From: Idiomarina baltica OS145
GTDB taxonomy: Bacteria; Pseudomonadota; Gammaproteobacteria; Enterobacterales; Alteromonadaceae
Reading direction: 5' to 3'
Length of the DNA stretch: 64,000 nucleotides
Assembly (NCBI RefSeq): GCF_000152885.1
Contig: NZ_CH672407.1
Location: 239,020 to 303,019 of the forward strand
The notes beneath the pieces were generated by a model. That model was given only the letters and a program-made list of their open reading frames with translations, was not told where the DNA came from and ran no database searches. Each line of letters starts with the position of its first letter. Position 1 is the stretch's first letter. A program made the translations under genes and the position numbers. Shown piece after piece: positions 54,663 to 63,998 of this stretch.

Positions 54663-56015
54663 TTAATCGCGAGCTAGCGCAATTCGCCCCGCTTTTACTG
54701 CGTTTCGGCGGACACTCGGCTGTAATCCAATTCTAAATAAATCACCATTCATACCCGTAAGCGTCATCCTCACGCCCGCTTTTTTGGCGACTTCAGCATG
54801 CGCTTTCATATGGTCGGGTTCGCCATGCGTGGGTATCACCATACGCGGCTTCACCCACTGGTACAGTTGTTTAAGCTCTTCTTGATTAGGATGGCCCGAA
54901 GCGTGCAGTATGCGGTCACTTTGTTCGGCATGCACGACCTCTATTCGACGCGCTTGAAACTTATTCGTGAGGCGTTGAATATCAAGCTCATTACCTGGAA
55001 TAATAATAGCGCTCATGATGACTTTGTCACCTTTATCCAGCACTAAGTGAGGATGACTATCGTCGGCTAAACGATTGAGTGCTGCTCTAGATTCACCCTG
55101 GCAGCCTGTCGCCACAACTAACACTTCTCGTGCTGGTAAATAACCAACATGCGTATGGTCAATGAGCTCAATATGCTCGGGCCATAATCCAAATTGGCGT
55201 GCCAGACCTACATTTCTCTCTAAGGAACGTCCAAGCACTGCCAAATAGCGACCCGAAGCTTCAGCCACCCGAGCTAACGTGATTAGACGTGCGATGTTAC
55301 TGCTAAAGCAGCCGACAACAACGCGCCCTTGTGCTTCGTTCACCTCGGCTAACAGCCCGTCATGGCAATCCGCTTCAGAAGTCGACCACCCTGGTTTTAA
55401 GGCGTTGGTAGAATCACCTACAACGGCATCAATGCCTGTTAATCCAAGTCGTTGAAACACGCCGCTGTCAAAGCCGGCTGAGGTAATTGGTTGTGCATCG
55501 ATCTTCCAGTCTCCGGTGTGTAATACGCGAGCAGCAGGTGTTTCGATAACCACACCAAATGGTTCAGGGAGCGAATGGGTAAACCGTATCCAAGTCACAC
55601 TAAATGGACCGATTTGAACGGTTTCCCCGTCATTGACCTCGATAATGGAGACCAGTTCAGCAAATGCGGTGTAGGCTAATTTTTTGCGCAGAACAGCAGC
55701 TGTATAAGGTGTGGTGTAGATTGGTTTTTGCCAGCGCAGCCATAAATCTTCTATAGCGCCAATGTGGTCTTCGTGAGCGTGGGTAATAATGATCGCTTCG
55801 AGTTCGTCTTTATTATCTGTAATGAAGCGAGGGTCGGCACAGACGACTTCGTGCTTTAGGCTATTGGGCTTTGCAGGGTTAAGCGGTTCATCAAAGGAGA
55901 CACCACAGTCGATCATCAACCAGCGACCGGCATGACCGTAAAGGTTCATGTTCATGCCGATCTCACCTGTCCCGCCAAGGGGTAGGAACCACATGTCGAC
56001 TTCGCTTGGATACAA
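54663..56015 (-). CDS. RNase J-like metallo-beta-lactamase/beta-CASP ribonuclease
   Basis: 450 residues. MBL motifs are LPLGGTGEIGMN, MIDCGVSF, ITHAHEDHIGAIEDL (HxHxDH zinc site), VLHTGDWKID and IPTHGEPDHMKAHA; the beta-CASP part includes VVGCFSSNIARL and IHASGH-like ILHASGHPNQEEL. RNase J acts as endo- and 5'-exonuclease in bacteria lacking RNase E; here it is about 100 residues shorter than typical RNase J, missing the C-terminal domain. The frame starts at TTG, chosen because GAGGAGA lies 6 nt upstream; a Met eight codons in is the alternative. Confidence 0.87.
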   Translation of the reverse strand: MYPSEVDMWFLPLGGTGEIGMNMNLYGHAGRWLMIDCGVSFDEPLNPAKPNSLKHEVVCADPRFITDNKDELEAIIITHAHEDHIGAIEDLWLRWQKPIYTTPYTAAVLRKKLAYTAFAELVSIIEVNDGETVQIGPFSVTWIRFTHSLPEPFGVVIETPAARVLHTGDWKIDAQPITSAGFDSGVFQRLGLTGIDAVVGDSTNALKPGWSTSEADCHDGLLAEVNEAQGRVVVGCFSSNIARLITLARVAEASGRYLAVLGRSLERNVGLARQFGLWPEHIELIDHTHVGYLPAREVLVVATGCQGESRAALNRLADDSHPHLVLDKGDKVIMSAIIIPGNELDIQRLTNKFQARRIEVVHAEQSDRILHASGHPNQEELKQLYQWVKPRMVIPTHGEPDHMKAHAEVAKKAGVRMTLTGMNGDLFRIGLQPSVRRNAVKAGRIALARD

Positions 56016-56148
56016 CGTGAGTCTCCTCTAACTTACTGTGTAAGCGTTAGATATGCGAAACTAGTAACGTTGATGCTACTCCTTTTGGATTACTTTTACA
56101 TCTTCATTCAGAGATTAAATCGTGCTGTGATGTCAATCAAATACAACA

Positions 56149-57006
56149 CTACACTTGCTTAAACCAATCCTCTATCACATTCATTACTAAACGTGTCTTT
56201 GCCGGGATACTCTCTTTCACCGGTAGGACTGCATAAACACCGTATTCCACACCTTCCCAATCGGGTAGTAAGCGGACGAGTTCACCGTTTTGTAACTGAG
56301 GCTTCACTTCGGGTTCTGGCAACAGTGCAAATCCAACGCCGTCGCACGTCAATTGAACCGTTGTTTGCATATTGTCGACTTGGATACGCGGTGCTGGCAG
56401 CGGCAAGTCATAGGTATTTGAAAAATGTGCAATAAAGGTCTCCGCTTGTAAATCCTCAAGACTGCTAACCCTGCGTTTGGCGAGCTCATGAGTGCTTGCG
56501 ACACAAGGCACTAAATGCCAATTAATTAAATGATGGGAGTACAAGGAGGAGTCGGGTAATGGCCCAATACGAATTGCGAGATCCACGCCTGCAGTCACTA
56601 AATCAATCGGTTCATCCGTCATTGATAACTTAAACTGCATGTCTGGAAACTGCTCAGTTAGCTGTCGTAGAGGCTCGCTCAGTAAGCCGCCCCCGAACCC
56701 CACAGGTGCCATGATTTTCATCACCCCCGCCGGCGTTTGCGTCAGCTGCTCCATACGCTCTTGATTTTTCGCAGCAATACTCAAAATGTCCAGACATGAC
56801 TGATAAAACACTTCACCGGCTTCGGTGAGCGTCATAACCCGCGTGTTACGGTGAAATAACGCCAGGCCATTATCCTTTTCAAGCTTCCTAAGTTGTTGAC
56901 TGACAGCAGAAACGGTCATATGCAGCTCACTCGCGGCTGCACTCATACTCTTTAACTCGACGGTACGAGTAAACGCCTTCATCGACCGAATCATCTTCGG
57001 ATTCAT
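56149..57006 (-). CDS. LysR-family transcriptional regulator
   Basis: 285 residues. N-terminal winged HTH FTRTVELKSMSAAASELHMTVSAVSQQLRKLEKDNG followed by a LysR substrate domain with VDLAIRIGPLPDSSLYSHHL. It belongs to the CrgA-like LTTR subgroup by the IRIGPLPDSSL pattern. AGAGGTG 8 nt before the ATG supports the start. It is divergent from the TonB receptor/PepSY/DUF4198 operon, which it may control together with Fur. Confidence 0.9.
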   Translation of the reverse strand: MNPKMIRSMKAFTRTVELKSMSAAASELHMTVSAVSQQLRKLEKDNGLALFHRNTRVMTLTEAGEVFYQSCLDILSIAAKNQERMEQLTQTPAGVMKIMAPVGFGGGLLSEPLRQLTEQFPDMQFKLSMTDEPIDLVTAGVDLAIRIGPLPDSSLYSHHLINWHLVPCVASTHELAKRRVSSLEDLQAETFIAHFSNTYDLPLPAPRIQVDNMQTTVQLTCDGVGFALLPEPEVKPQLQNGELVRLLPDWEGVEYGVYAVLPVKESIPAKTRLVMNVIEDWFKQV

Positions 57007-57077
57007 AGCTTAAGCACCTCTTAAATATGCTTACAAATAAACGAGATTGCAGAAACGTTTATTATACGTATATTTGC

Positions 57078-57098
57078 AAATAAAAACTATTCTCATTT
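57078..57098 (+). promoter_or_regulatory. Fur box upstream of the TonB receptor operon
   Basis: AAATAAAAACTATTCTCATTT against the extended Fur consensus AAATGAtAATnATTnTCATTT differs at only three of the defined positions. It lies 19 bp before the receptor start and within 110 bp of the divergent lysR. Predicts iron repression. Confidence 0.72.
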
Positions 57099-57106
57099 TT
57101 ATATAT

Positions 57107-57110
57107 GGAG
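57107..57110 (+). promoter_or_regulatory. Shine-Dalgarno that sets the TonB receptor start
   Basis: GGAG 6 nt before a GTG codon. The ATG 12 bp further upstream has no upstream purine-rich site, so the GTG is the better start. Confidence 0.6.
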
Positions 57111-57116
57111 AACATT

Positions 57117-59138
57117 GTGTATCTATCAAACACGCGTGGCTTAAAACTGTCAATCATTGCCTCTGCCATTTGCACCTTCACTTTATCAGCAAATGCTAAC
57201 CCGCAACAGTCAGATTACCGCGCAAACCATTCTCATAAACGTGAAAAGCCCATGGAGGTTTTAGTTGTCACTGCGTCCGGTGCCGACAAGACTTTACGAG
57301 ATGCACCTGCATCAGTCAGTGTCATTTCTGGTAAAGAATTATCACAACGTTTTTACAAAGATCTGACCGATGCACTGACCGATGCGCCTGGGGTTATTGT
57401 CACCAATGGTGGTGACCGACAAGACATCAGCGTTCGCGGAATGAGCAGTCAGTACACCTTGATTTTGGTCGATGGACAGCGCCAAACATCGCGAGAAACA
57501 CGACCTAATAGTGACGGTCCGGGCGTTGAAGGCGCGTGGACACCGCCCTTAGCAGCTATTGAACGTATCGAGATAATTCGCGGCCCAATGTCTTCGCTAT
57601 ATGGTTCGGATGCTATTGGCGGTGTCATCAATATTATAACCAAGAAAACACCGCAAGAATGGCGCAGCGAAGTTCGTGTAGACTCCGTTGTACAAGAACG
57701 CAGTGACTCCGGTAATAGCTACCAAGTTAACCTTTTTACCTCTGGTTCGCTGATTGAAGACACCCTCGGACTGCAAGTGTATGGCGGATATACACGTCGA
57801 CTTGAGGACGATATTGTGGATGGATATCGCGGTAAAAAAACCGATCATGCGACCGTGAAACTCGCTTACACACCAACGGTCGACCACGAATGGCTTTTTG
57901 AGGCCGGCACTAACTCACAAACCATAGACGCCACATTGGGTAAAACCGTTGCGCCCCTAGCGGCGGGTGAAAGTTGTGGCCGCCGCGGTTGTCCTGAGTC
58001 ATCCACTACCGAGTATGACAATCAAAGTTACTCCATTGCTCACAACGGTCAGTGGGGGCTTGTCGGCGCTCGAAGCTATCTAAAACGAGACGAATACGAC
58101 AACAATGCGCGTCAGATGTACATAACCAATACCGATTTCCAAACCGTATGGAATGTGCCACTCACCGTTGAGCAGCCAATTACACTCGGCGCCGCATATT
58201 TAAAGGAAGAGTTAGAAGATCGCACCAGTAACCAAATTAGCGACCGAACGCAAATCGATAGCTCTCAATGGTCGCTATTTGCTGAATCAACATGGTCTGT
58301 CGCAAAATACTTCGAGCTCACAACCGGCTTGCGCTACGACGATGACGAGTATTTTGGTGACCAATGGAGTCCCCGTGTCTACGGCGTCTACCACTTATCA
58401 CGGGCAACCACGTTAAAAGGTGGCGTATCGACCGGTTTTAGAGCGCCTAACTTGCGTCAAACCACAGAAGACTGGGGCCAAGTCAGTCGAGGGGGAGATA
58501 TTTATGGCAACCCCGACTTACAAGCCGAAACATCGGTTAACTACGAACTCGGTTTATATACCCACTTTAGTCGGGGAGTAAAGAGCTCAGTTACCGTCTT
58601 CTATAACGAGTTCGACAATAAAATATCGCGTATTGCATGCCCCGCCACTCAGTGTACCGGCGGTCCCAATCAGTTCGGCTCCATGCCCACAACGTACGTC
58701 AACGTCGATGAAGCAGTAACACAGGGGGTTGAAGCCACTTTTGATGCGCGATTTAGCAAAGCTTGGAAACTGAGCGCGAACTACACCTTTACCGATTCTG
58801 AGCAAAAAACCGGTGAATATAAAGGCGAGCCACTCACACAATTACCCAAGCATTTGGTACAAACGTCGCTCAATTGGAAGCCTTCCGCGGCAATGAATAC
58901 GTGGTTACGCGTTCATTATCGTGGCGAAGAGAGTCAACCCACGACTGGACCTTCGAGCGGTTCACTGATTGCCCCTTCATATACGCTGACCGATTTGGGC
59001 ATCAACTACTTCCTCACACCCGATATTAAGGTCGGAGCCGGTATTTATAATCTATTTGATAAGCAAATTGGTGTCGAAGAGTACGGCTATATCGAGGACG
59101 GACGCCGTCTGTGGGTTTCTCTTGGCTGGACTTTTTAA
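57117..59138 (+). CDS. TonB-dependent receptor of the FepA/CirA type, iron-regulated
   Basis: About 673 residues from the GTG start. Signal peptide (KLSIIASAICTFTLSANANPQ), a TonB-box-like MEVLVVTASG, a plug with LTDALTDAPGVIVTNGGDRQDISVRGMSSQYTLILVDGQRQ and RIEIIRGPMSSLYGSDAIGGVINIITK, and a barrel ending in VSLGWTF. The VDGQRQ and GSDAIGGVINIITK pattern is that of catecholate/colicin-I receptors (CirA, FepA). Two short Cys pairs, CGRRGC and CPATQC, lie in predicted extracellular loops. A Fur box upstream supports a role in iron uptake. Confidence 0.92.
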   Translation: MYLSNTRGLKLSIIASAICTFTLSANANPQQSDYRANHSHKREKPMEVLVVTASGADKTLRDAPASVSVISGKELSQRFYKDLTDALTDAPGVIVTNGGDRQDISVRGMSSQYTLILVDGQRQTSRETRPNSDGPGVEGAWTPPLAAIERIEIIRGPMSSLYGSDAIGGVINIITKKTPQEWRSEVRVDSVVQERSDSGNSYQVNLFTSGSLIEDTLGLQVYGGYTRRLEDDIVDGYRGKKTDHATVKLAYTPTVDHEWLFEAGTNSQTIDATLGKTVAPLAAGESCGRRGCPESSTTEYDNQSYSIAHNGQWGLVGARSYLKRDEYDNNARQMYITNTDFQTVWNVPLTVEQPITLGAAYLKEELEDRTSNQISDRTQIDSSQWSLFAESTWSVAKYFELTTGLRYDDDEYFGDQWSPRVYGVYHLSRATTLKGGVSTGFRAPNLRQTTEDWGQVSRGGDIYGNPDLQAETSVNYELGLYTHFSRGVKSSVTVFYNEFDNKISRIACPATQCTGGPNQFGSMPTTYVNVDEAVTQGVEATFDARFSKAWKLSANYTFTDSEQKTGEYKGEPLTQLPKHLVQTSLNWKPSAAMNTWLRVHYRGEESQPTTGPSSGSLIAPSYTLTDLGINYFLTPDIKVGAGIYNLFDKQIGVEEYGYIEDGRRLWVSLGWTF

Positions 59139-59141
59139 TCG

Positions 59142-60194
59142 ATGCGCGCACGTCAATTTTGGAATATTAAAAACTGGCATTGGGTCAGTTCCGCGATTTG
59201 TTTGGTCGGCATGCTGCTTTTTTCTGTGACAGGTATCACCCTCAACCATCCCACCGTGTTTGAGGGTGATGCTGAGATCACCCAAATAGAGGCTGACGTT
59301 CCCTCCGCTATTATGGCGGGTTTAAATGCCGAGCGACCTCTGAGTCAGGCGTTTCGTCAGTGGTATCAAAGCACCACAGGTAACCCATTACCTGATGCCG
59401 TTAACGCACAATGGAGTGAATTTGAAATGTACGTATCGTTACCACGTGCGGGGGGTGACCGTTGGTTTTCAGTCGACCGAGAGTTACATACCTTCTATCA
59501 AGAAACCACAGACCGTGGCTGGATTGCTTATCTCAACGATTTGCACAAAGGCCGCAACACTCACTTTTTATGGTCGCTGTTTATCGATGTCTTCGCACTG
59601 GCTGCTATTCTGTTTTCAGTAACCGGCTTGTTGCTTTTGAAAAAGTACGCCAAGGGTCGTAAAACTACGTGGCCATTGGTTGCCGCAGGTCTGCTCATAC
59701 CTGTATTACTTTTGATTCCAAACCATAGCTCCGCCAATGAACTCAAGGTTGAGCTGCCACGCCTCGCAGTCTCTGAATATCATCCACCTTATCTCGCGGT
59801 GTGGTTGATGGATAGTGAGCGCAAGAAAGTCGCTGATGTCGCTATCTGGTATGACACTCAACTTGCTGACAAAGAAGGTGAAAAGTGGCTTAAAGATATG
59901 CGCTTATGGTGGCGCCGCAGCGGGCGCTTTTTAAGTATGCCCGTCGATGGGATCTCTGGCGCAACCCGACAACCGGGTTCACATCGAATCGACCTCAAGC
60001 CACTGACTCAGATTATCAGCCAACGGCCTCCGCAATCTTACACCTTGTATATAGAGGCAGCGCGCGAACTCGGTGGACGCGAGGTACTGCAATTTAATTT
60101 CCAATGGCCATTAAACAAACCACTGCAACACACCGAGCAAGGCGACAACGAGCTCGGTACTGTAATACTTACTCTGGAGCCTTTAAATGATTAA
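59142..60194 (+). CDS. PepSY-associated TM protein fused to DUF2271
   Basis: 350 residues. The N-terminal half has the PepSY-TM pattern (NIKNWHWVSSAICLVGMLLFSVTGITLNHP, then DLHKGRNTHFLWSLFIDVFALAAILFSVTGLLLLKKY), and the C-terminal half (from about residue 205) reads as DUF2271 (LAVSEYHPPYLAVWLMDSERKKVADVAIWYD, GISGATRQPGSHRIDL). PepSY-TM proteins near TonB receptors are thought to act in reductive iron release at the inner membrane; DUF2271 is uncharacterised. 3 bp after the receptor gene and 8 bp overlap with the DUF4198 gene. Confidence 0.85.
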   Translation: MRARQFWNIKNWHWVSSAICLVGMLLFSVTGITLNHPTVFEGDAEITQIEADVPSAIMAGLNAERPLSQAFRQWYQSTTGNPLPDAVNAQWSEFEMYVSLPRAGGDRWFSVDRELHTFYQETTDRGWIAYLNDLHKGRNTHFLWSLFIDVFALAAILFSVTGLLLLKKYAKGRKTTWPLVAAGLLIPVLLLIPNHSSANELKVELPRLAVSEYHPPYLAVWLMDSERKKVADVAIWYDTQLADKEGEKWLKDMRLWWRRSGRFLSMPVDGISGATRQPGSHRIDLKPLTQIISQRPPQSYTLYIEAARELGGREVLQFNFQWPLNKPLQHTEQGDNELGTVILTLEPLND

Positions 60195-61017
60195 ACGTAA
60201 AACCTCACAACTATTACTCATGGGCGTGTTACTAACATCGAGCCTCTCGGTCAACGCCCACCGCTTATGGATAAAACCGAACACCACGACAGTATCCGGT
60301 CAAGATGAATGGGTCACCTTTGATGCCGCTATCGCTAACGGTATTTTTAACCCAGATCACTTTGCCATGCCTTTAGACCGCCTCACGGCATACAATCCAG
60401 ACGGTCAGCCCATTGAGTTGCAAAATCAGGCGAAGCTGAAATACCGAAGTGTATTTGATCTTCAGCTCACCCAGCCGGGCACCTATGAAGTCAGTATGAA
60501 TAGCCGCAGCCTGCAAGCCAGCTGGCAAGATGATCAAGGGAAGCGGCAGCGTTGGCCCGGCCGTGGGGAAGTGGGTACGCTCGAAGGATTTCACCAGCAC
60601 GTACCCCAAGATGCAAAAGATTTAAAAGTCTTCGACAGTGCCCGTCGGGTGGAAGTATTTGTTACCGCGGGCGCGCCAAGTCAAAAGGTCATAACACCGA
60701 CTGGTAATGGACTTGAGCTTAATGGCAAAACCCACCCCAACGATCTCTATACCGGAGAATCGGTATCACTAGGTTTCTTATTCGATGGCGAACCAGCTAA
60801 AGATGCACAGGTGACCCTTGTCCGACAAGGCGAAAAGTATCGTGATAATAGTAAGCCGATGCGCTTTACCACGGACGCTAGAGGCACCTTTGAAGTGAGT
60901 TTTGATGCACCCGGTATGTACTTTATCGAGGTTGAATATAAAGACGATCGCGCAAAAGCGCCAGCGATGGTGAGATTAGGTAACTACTCAGCCGTCATTG
61001 AAGTATTACCTCTATAA
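60187..61017 (+). CDS. DUF4198 family periplasmic protein
   Basis: 276 residues with a signal peptide (LLMGVLLTSSLSVNAHRLW). The mature N-terminus HRLWIKPNTTTVSG and the later LYTGESVSLGFLFDGEPAKDAQVTLVRQGEKYR, TTDARGTFEVSFDAPGMYFIEVEY follow DUF4198, a family otherwise linked to nickel/cobalt and iron transport operons. The mature N-terminal His is a likely metal ligand. GGAG lies 8 nt before the ATG, inside the preceding gene. Third gene of the Fur-box operon. Confidence 0.88.
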   Translation: MIKRKTSQLLLMGVLLTSSLSVNAHRLWIKPNTTTVSGQDEWVTFDAAIANGIFNPDHFAMPLDRLTAYNPDGQPIELQNQAKLKYRSVFDLQLTQPGTYEVSMNSRSLQASWQDDQGKRQRWPGRGEVGTLEGFHQHVPQDAKDLKVFDSARRVEVFVTAGAPSQKVITPTGNGLELNGKTHPNDLYTGESVSLGFLFDGEPAKDAQVTLVRQGEKYRDNSKPMRFTTDARGTFEVSFDAPGMYFIEVEYKDDRAKAPAMVRLGNYSAVIEVLPL

Positions 61018-61022
61018 CGTGT

Positions 61023-61052
61023 TCAGGGCGCACCAGCGCCCTGATTATTTTA
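61023..61052 (+). terminator. Rho-independent terminator of the iron operon
   Basis: A 9-bp perfect stem TCAGGGCGC / GCGCCCTGA with an ACCA loop, followed by TTATTTTA. It lies 5 bp after the DUF4198 stop. Confidence 0.85.
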
Positions 61053-61149
61053 CACTCTACGGTAAAAAATTCCTCGCCAATGCAAATCCAAGCTGCACTA
61101 ACTTTGGTATCTTTTAGACGCGTTGTATCCAATCAACAGAGGAACTTTT

Positions 61150-62013
61150 ATGTCCAATAATGCATACGTCCCACCTAAAGTTTGGGAGTGGGAGCCCGGT
61201 AACGGCGGTAAATTCGCCAATATTAACCGTCCTGTTTCTGGCGCGACTCACGAGCAGCCATTGCCTAAAGGAAAACATGATCTGCAACTCTATTCCCTGG
61301 CAACACCTAATGGTCAAAAAGTCACGATCTTACTTGAAGAACTCCTTGAGGCTGGCGTTAAGGAAGCCGATTATGATGCCTATCTTATTAATATATTAGA
61401 GGGGGAGCAGTTCTCGAGCGGATTTGTTGACGTTAACCCAAACTCAAAAATACCCGCTCTGCTTGATAACAGTACCGAACCGGGTACAAGAGTGTTCGAG
61501 TCTGGCTCTATTCTGCTGTATCTTGCTGAAAAATTCGGTCACTTTCTGCCAACCACGCCTGCTGCACGTGCCGAATGTCTAAACTGGCTATTTTGGCAAA
61601 TGGGCAGCGCGCCTTTGCTAGGCGGTGGCTTTGGTCATTTCTATGCTTATGCTGACGAGAAGTTAGAGTACCCAATTAACCGCTTTACGATGGAGATCAA
61701 ACGTCAATTAGATGTGCTCGATAAGCAACTTGCCAATCATGAGTTTGTTGCAGGGGACGAATACAGCATCGCAGATATGGCCATATTTCCGTGGTACGGT
61801 GCTTTGGTTCGCAACGAAGTTTATGAGGCTGCCGAGTTTATTCAAGCGCACACCTATAAAAACGTGCAGCGCTGGGCCGAGCAGTTATCACAGCGCCCTG
61901 CGGTTAAACGCGGTCGTATGGTAAATAAAACCTGGGGTGAGCCAGAAGAACAGCTGCATGAGCGCCACAGCGCTGAAGACTTTAAGACTAAAACACAAGA
62001 TAAAATCGGCTAG
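61150..62013 (+). CDS. yghU: Glutathione-dependent disulfide-bond oxidoreductase YghU
   Basis: GST-superfamily enzyme of the Nu class, which reduces disulfides with two bound glutathiones. About 287 residues. Thioredoxin-fold part with LQLYSLATPNGQKVTILLEEL, NPNSKIPALLD and FESGSILLYLAEKFG, then the all-helical domain with WLFWQMGSAPLLGGGFGHFYAYA. The NGQKV turn and the long N-terminal VPPKVWEWEP match E. coli YghU. I start it at the ATG giving MSNNAYVPP, with AGAGGAA upstream; the frame is open nine codons further. Confidence 0.95.
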   Translation: MSNNAYVPPKVWEWEPGNGGKFANINRPVSGATHEQPLPKGKHDLQLYSLATPNGQKVTILLEELLEAGVKEADYDAYLINILEGEQFSSGFVDVNPNSKIPALLDNSTEPGTRVFESGSILLYLAEKFGHFLPTTPAARAECLNWLFWQMGSAPLLGGGFGHFYAYADEKLEYPINRFTMEIKRQLDVLDKQLANHEFVAGDEYSIADMAIFPWYGALVRNEVYEAAEFIQAHTYKNVQRWAEQLSQRPAVKRGRMVNKTWGEPEEQLHERHSAEDFKTKTQDKIG

Positions 62014-62045
62014 AAAAGAAAAAGCCCCGAGTAAAGGCTCGGGGC
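62011..62045 (-). terminator. Convergent terminator, U-tract on the minus strand
   Basis: An 8-bp perfect GCCCCGAG / CTCGGGGC stem with a 6-nt loop. On the minus strand it is followed by TTTTTCTTTTCT, so it best terminates transcription from the DUF805/DUF945 genes; on the plus strand the flank is AAAATATA. Its U-tract overlaps the yghU stop codon. Confidence 0.75.
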
Positions 62046-62182
62046 AAAATATATCCAGGGAGTATAAATCTGTTGTCTGGTGTTCTCCAGAAAACGACTG
62101 CAATTATCAATACTTACGGTGACAACTTCGTTTCGGATTCATGACAATTTGATGAATCTCTCAGTTAGTTTTGATTGTCGCC

Positions 62183-62581
62183 TTAAACTGATATCGAGCC
62201 TTCGTCTTCCTCTTGCTGAGCTTCTTTAGGATTTGGGCCATACTTATTCGTACCCGGCTTACCCGCTACACAGGCAATACCCAAAATAATAAAGGGTCCC
62301 GCGATAGGAACGAATACCAGTAAATAAAGCCACCCTGTCAAGCCAACGTCGTGCAAACGCCGAACAGCAACGGACACGTTAGGTAATAAAATAAATACAC
62401 CATAAAGACCCGTAAATAGACCCACGCCGAACTCTTGATCCCATAGTCCTAGCGTGATGTCTAGAATAGCCGCAGCAATATAGAACAACAAATTAAAGAG
62501 CGTGAACATCCAAAATTCCGTCCGAGTAGAACGGGACTTGAAATCTAAATAGCGTCGCAACGCTTCTAAATACCACTTCAT
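62183..62581 (-). CDS. DUF805 family small membrane protein
   Basis: 132 residues with four hydrophobic segments. The N-terminus MKWYLEALRRYLDFKSRSTRTEFWMFTLFN and the central VAVRRLHDVGLTGWLYLLVFVPI are typical of DUF805 (E. coli YhaH/YhaI relatives). An acidic tail (QQEEDEGSISV) ends it. No function is established. It follows the DUF945 gene by 10 bp on the same strand. Confidence 0.92.
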   Translation of the reverse strand: MKWYLEALRRYLDFKSRSTRTEFWMFTLFNLLFYIAAAILDITLGLWDQEFGVGLFTGLYGVFILLPNVSVAVRRLHDVGLTGWLYLLVFVPIAGPFIILGIACVAGKPGTNKYGPNPKEAQQEEDEGSISV

Positions 62582-62591
62582 AAAAAACCTA

Positions 62592-63998
62592 TTATTGTTG
62601 AAGTGCTTGCATTATCGGCAGTTCGTTTCCGTTAAGTACAAACTTACCATCTTGCAACGTAAATTTGCTCACATAAGCATCATCTTGCTCAGTGATAAAG
62701 CCCTGTTGAATCAAAGCTGAAATAATAAGCGGCGCCTGCTGCTCAGCTAGTTGTTGCATTTTCTCAGGATCTTGTCTTGTTGGCGGTAGCTGGTTTTTAA
62801 GCTGCATCAATATTTGTTTTTCTGCAAGCCATGTAGCAAGCGGCTTGTCGATCGAGAGATTAGCATCAGAGTTCACATGAGATAGCCAAAACACCTGATT
62901 ATCGATGGGCTGAGGTAATTTATCGATGGCGGCCAATTGCATCATCATATCCGCATTCATATCGCCTTGCTCGAACGAAGCTTTGAGCGCATCGATTTTA
63001 AGCGAAGGCTCAGCCTCAGCGAATTGTATCAAACGCTTAACGAAGAACTCCTTTTGTTCCTCGAGAAGAACCTCAGGATGGGCGGTCGCATCTTGGTTTG
63101 CCGCCAACTTTTGAAACGCCTCAAGCACCTCAATATTTAAATTATCCATGGATATGTCTAGCGCTATATCATTAACACTAATAACCGACGAAGTGAGCGA
63201 TTCAAGTGTCTGAGCAACAGACATACTTGCATTGACTTCATCTTCCCCGATATCCGAGCGAGTGTTCATTTGATAGTTACTTAGTACTAAAGGTTGCTCC
63301 ATTGTCTTATCTTCAAAATAAAACTGAGCAATGGAAAGCGATGACTCGCCCTCATAAACACTGCCTTTTAATAATTTTTCAAGCGGTGTTTCAGCGTTAA
63401 TATCGAACTTCATGTCTTTAAGATCGACTCGCGCCCCACCCTCGGTAGCGAGTTTAAACTGCTCAAAACCACCGCCATATTCGATATTGTCGCTATCAAT
63501 AGCGCCACGTCCCTGATAACCGGAAAAATTCACCGCTACACCGTCGCCATTCTCGACAACTTTAAACTTGGCAATTCGGTCACGGTATTCCCCTCCTCCG
63601 AATAAACCTAAAGAGCCTGTCATGTGATACAAAGCATCACCATCGCTCCACTCAAGGTACTCGCGTAACTTGTCGTCCACAAGTTCAAGTTTCCATGAAG
63701 CTAAGCCGATTCCCGCATCATATTTTGTCAACAATAAACCATGTTGTGCTGATAGTTGGAATTCGGCGTTTATTTCTTCAGGGAGTTCCATTCCGTCATC
63801 GGTCATATTACCGAGTTTTACTGTAACTAAAATTGTCCCTTCCGAACTAAGATAGCCACTCTGAAAGTCGACCAGTTTAGCATCGTACGCTGGCTGAGAA
63901 TCTAATGCAGCCACTTGCGCCTTAACCTGACTCTCAACAACCGAGCCTGTAAAGTATGGACTCACAGCAAATGCTGCCACAACAGCAGCTGCGCCGCC
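62592..63998 (-). CDS. DUF945 (YdgA) family protein, 5' end outside window
   Basis: The frame is open to the right edge, so the start is outside; the visible 469 codons begin inside a hydrophobic segment (GGAAAVVAAFAVSPYFTG) that is probably an N-terminal membrane anchor. Following segments such as YDAKLVDFQSGYLSSEGTILVTV and a C-terminal region ending FVLNGNELPIMQAL match DUF945, which includes E. coli YdgA, a protein of unknown role. A GTG codon at 63980 could be taken as a start but would cut through the anchor. Confidence 0.82.
   Translation of the reverse strand, partial: GGAAAVVAAFAVSPYFTGSVVESQVKAQVAALDSQPAYDAKLVDFQSGYLSSEGTILVTVKLGNMTDDGMELPEEINAEFQLSAQHGLLLTKYDAGIGLASWKLELVDDKLREYLEWSDGDALYHMTGSLGLFGGGEYRDRIAKFKVVENGDGVAVNFSGYQGRGAIDSDNIEYGGGFEQFKLATEGGARVDLKDMKFDINAETPLEKLLKGSVYEGESSLSIAQFYFEDKTMEQPLVLSNYQMNTRSDIGEDEVNASMSVAQTLESLTSSVISVNDIALDISMDNLNIEVLEAFQKLAANQDATAHPEVLLEEQKEFFVKRLIQFAEAEPSLKIDALKASFEQGDMNADMMMQLAAIDKLPQPIDNQVFWLSHVNSDANLSIDKPLATWLAEKQILMQLKNQLPPTRQDPEKMQQLAEQQAPLIISALIQQGFITEQDDAYVSKFTLQDGKFVLNGNELPIMQALQQ

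Noticed and set aside
57597..57887. Minus-strand ORF antisense to the second TonB receptor
   Set aside because: Shadow of a well-supported gene, with no family resemblance.
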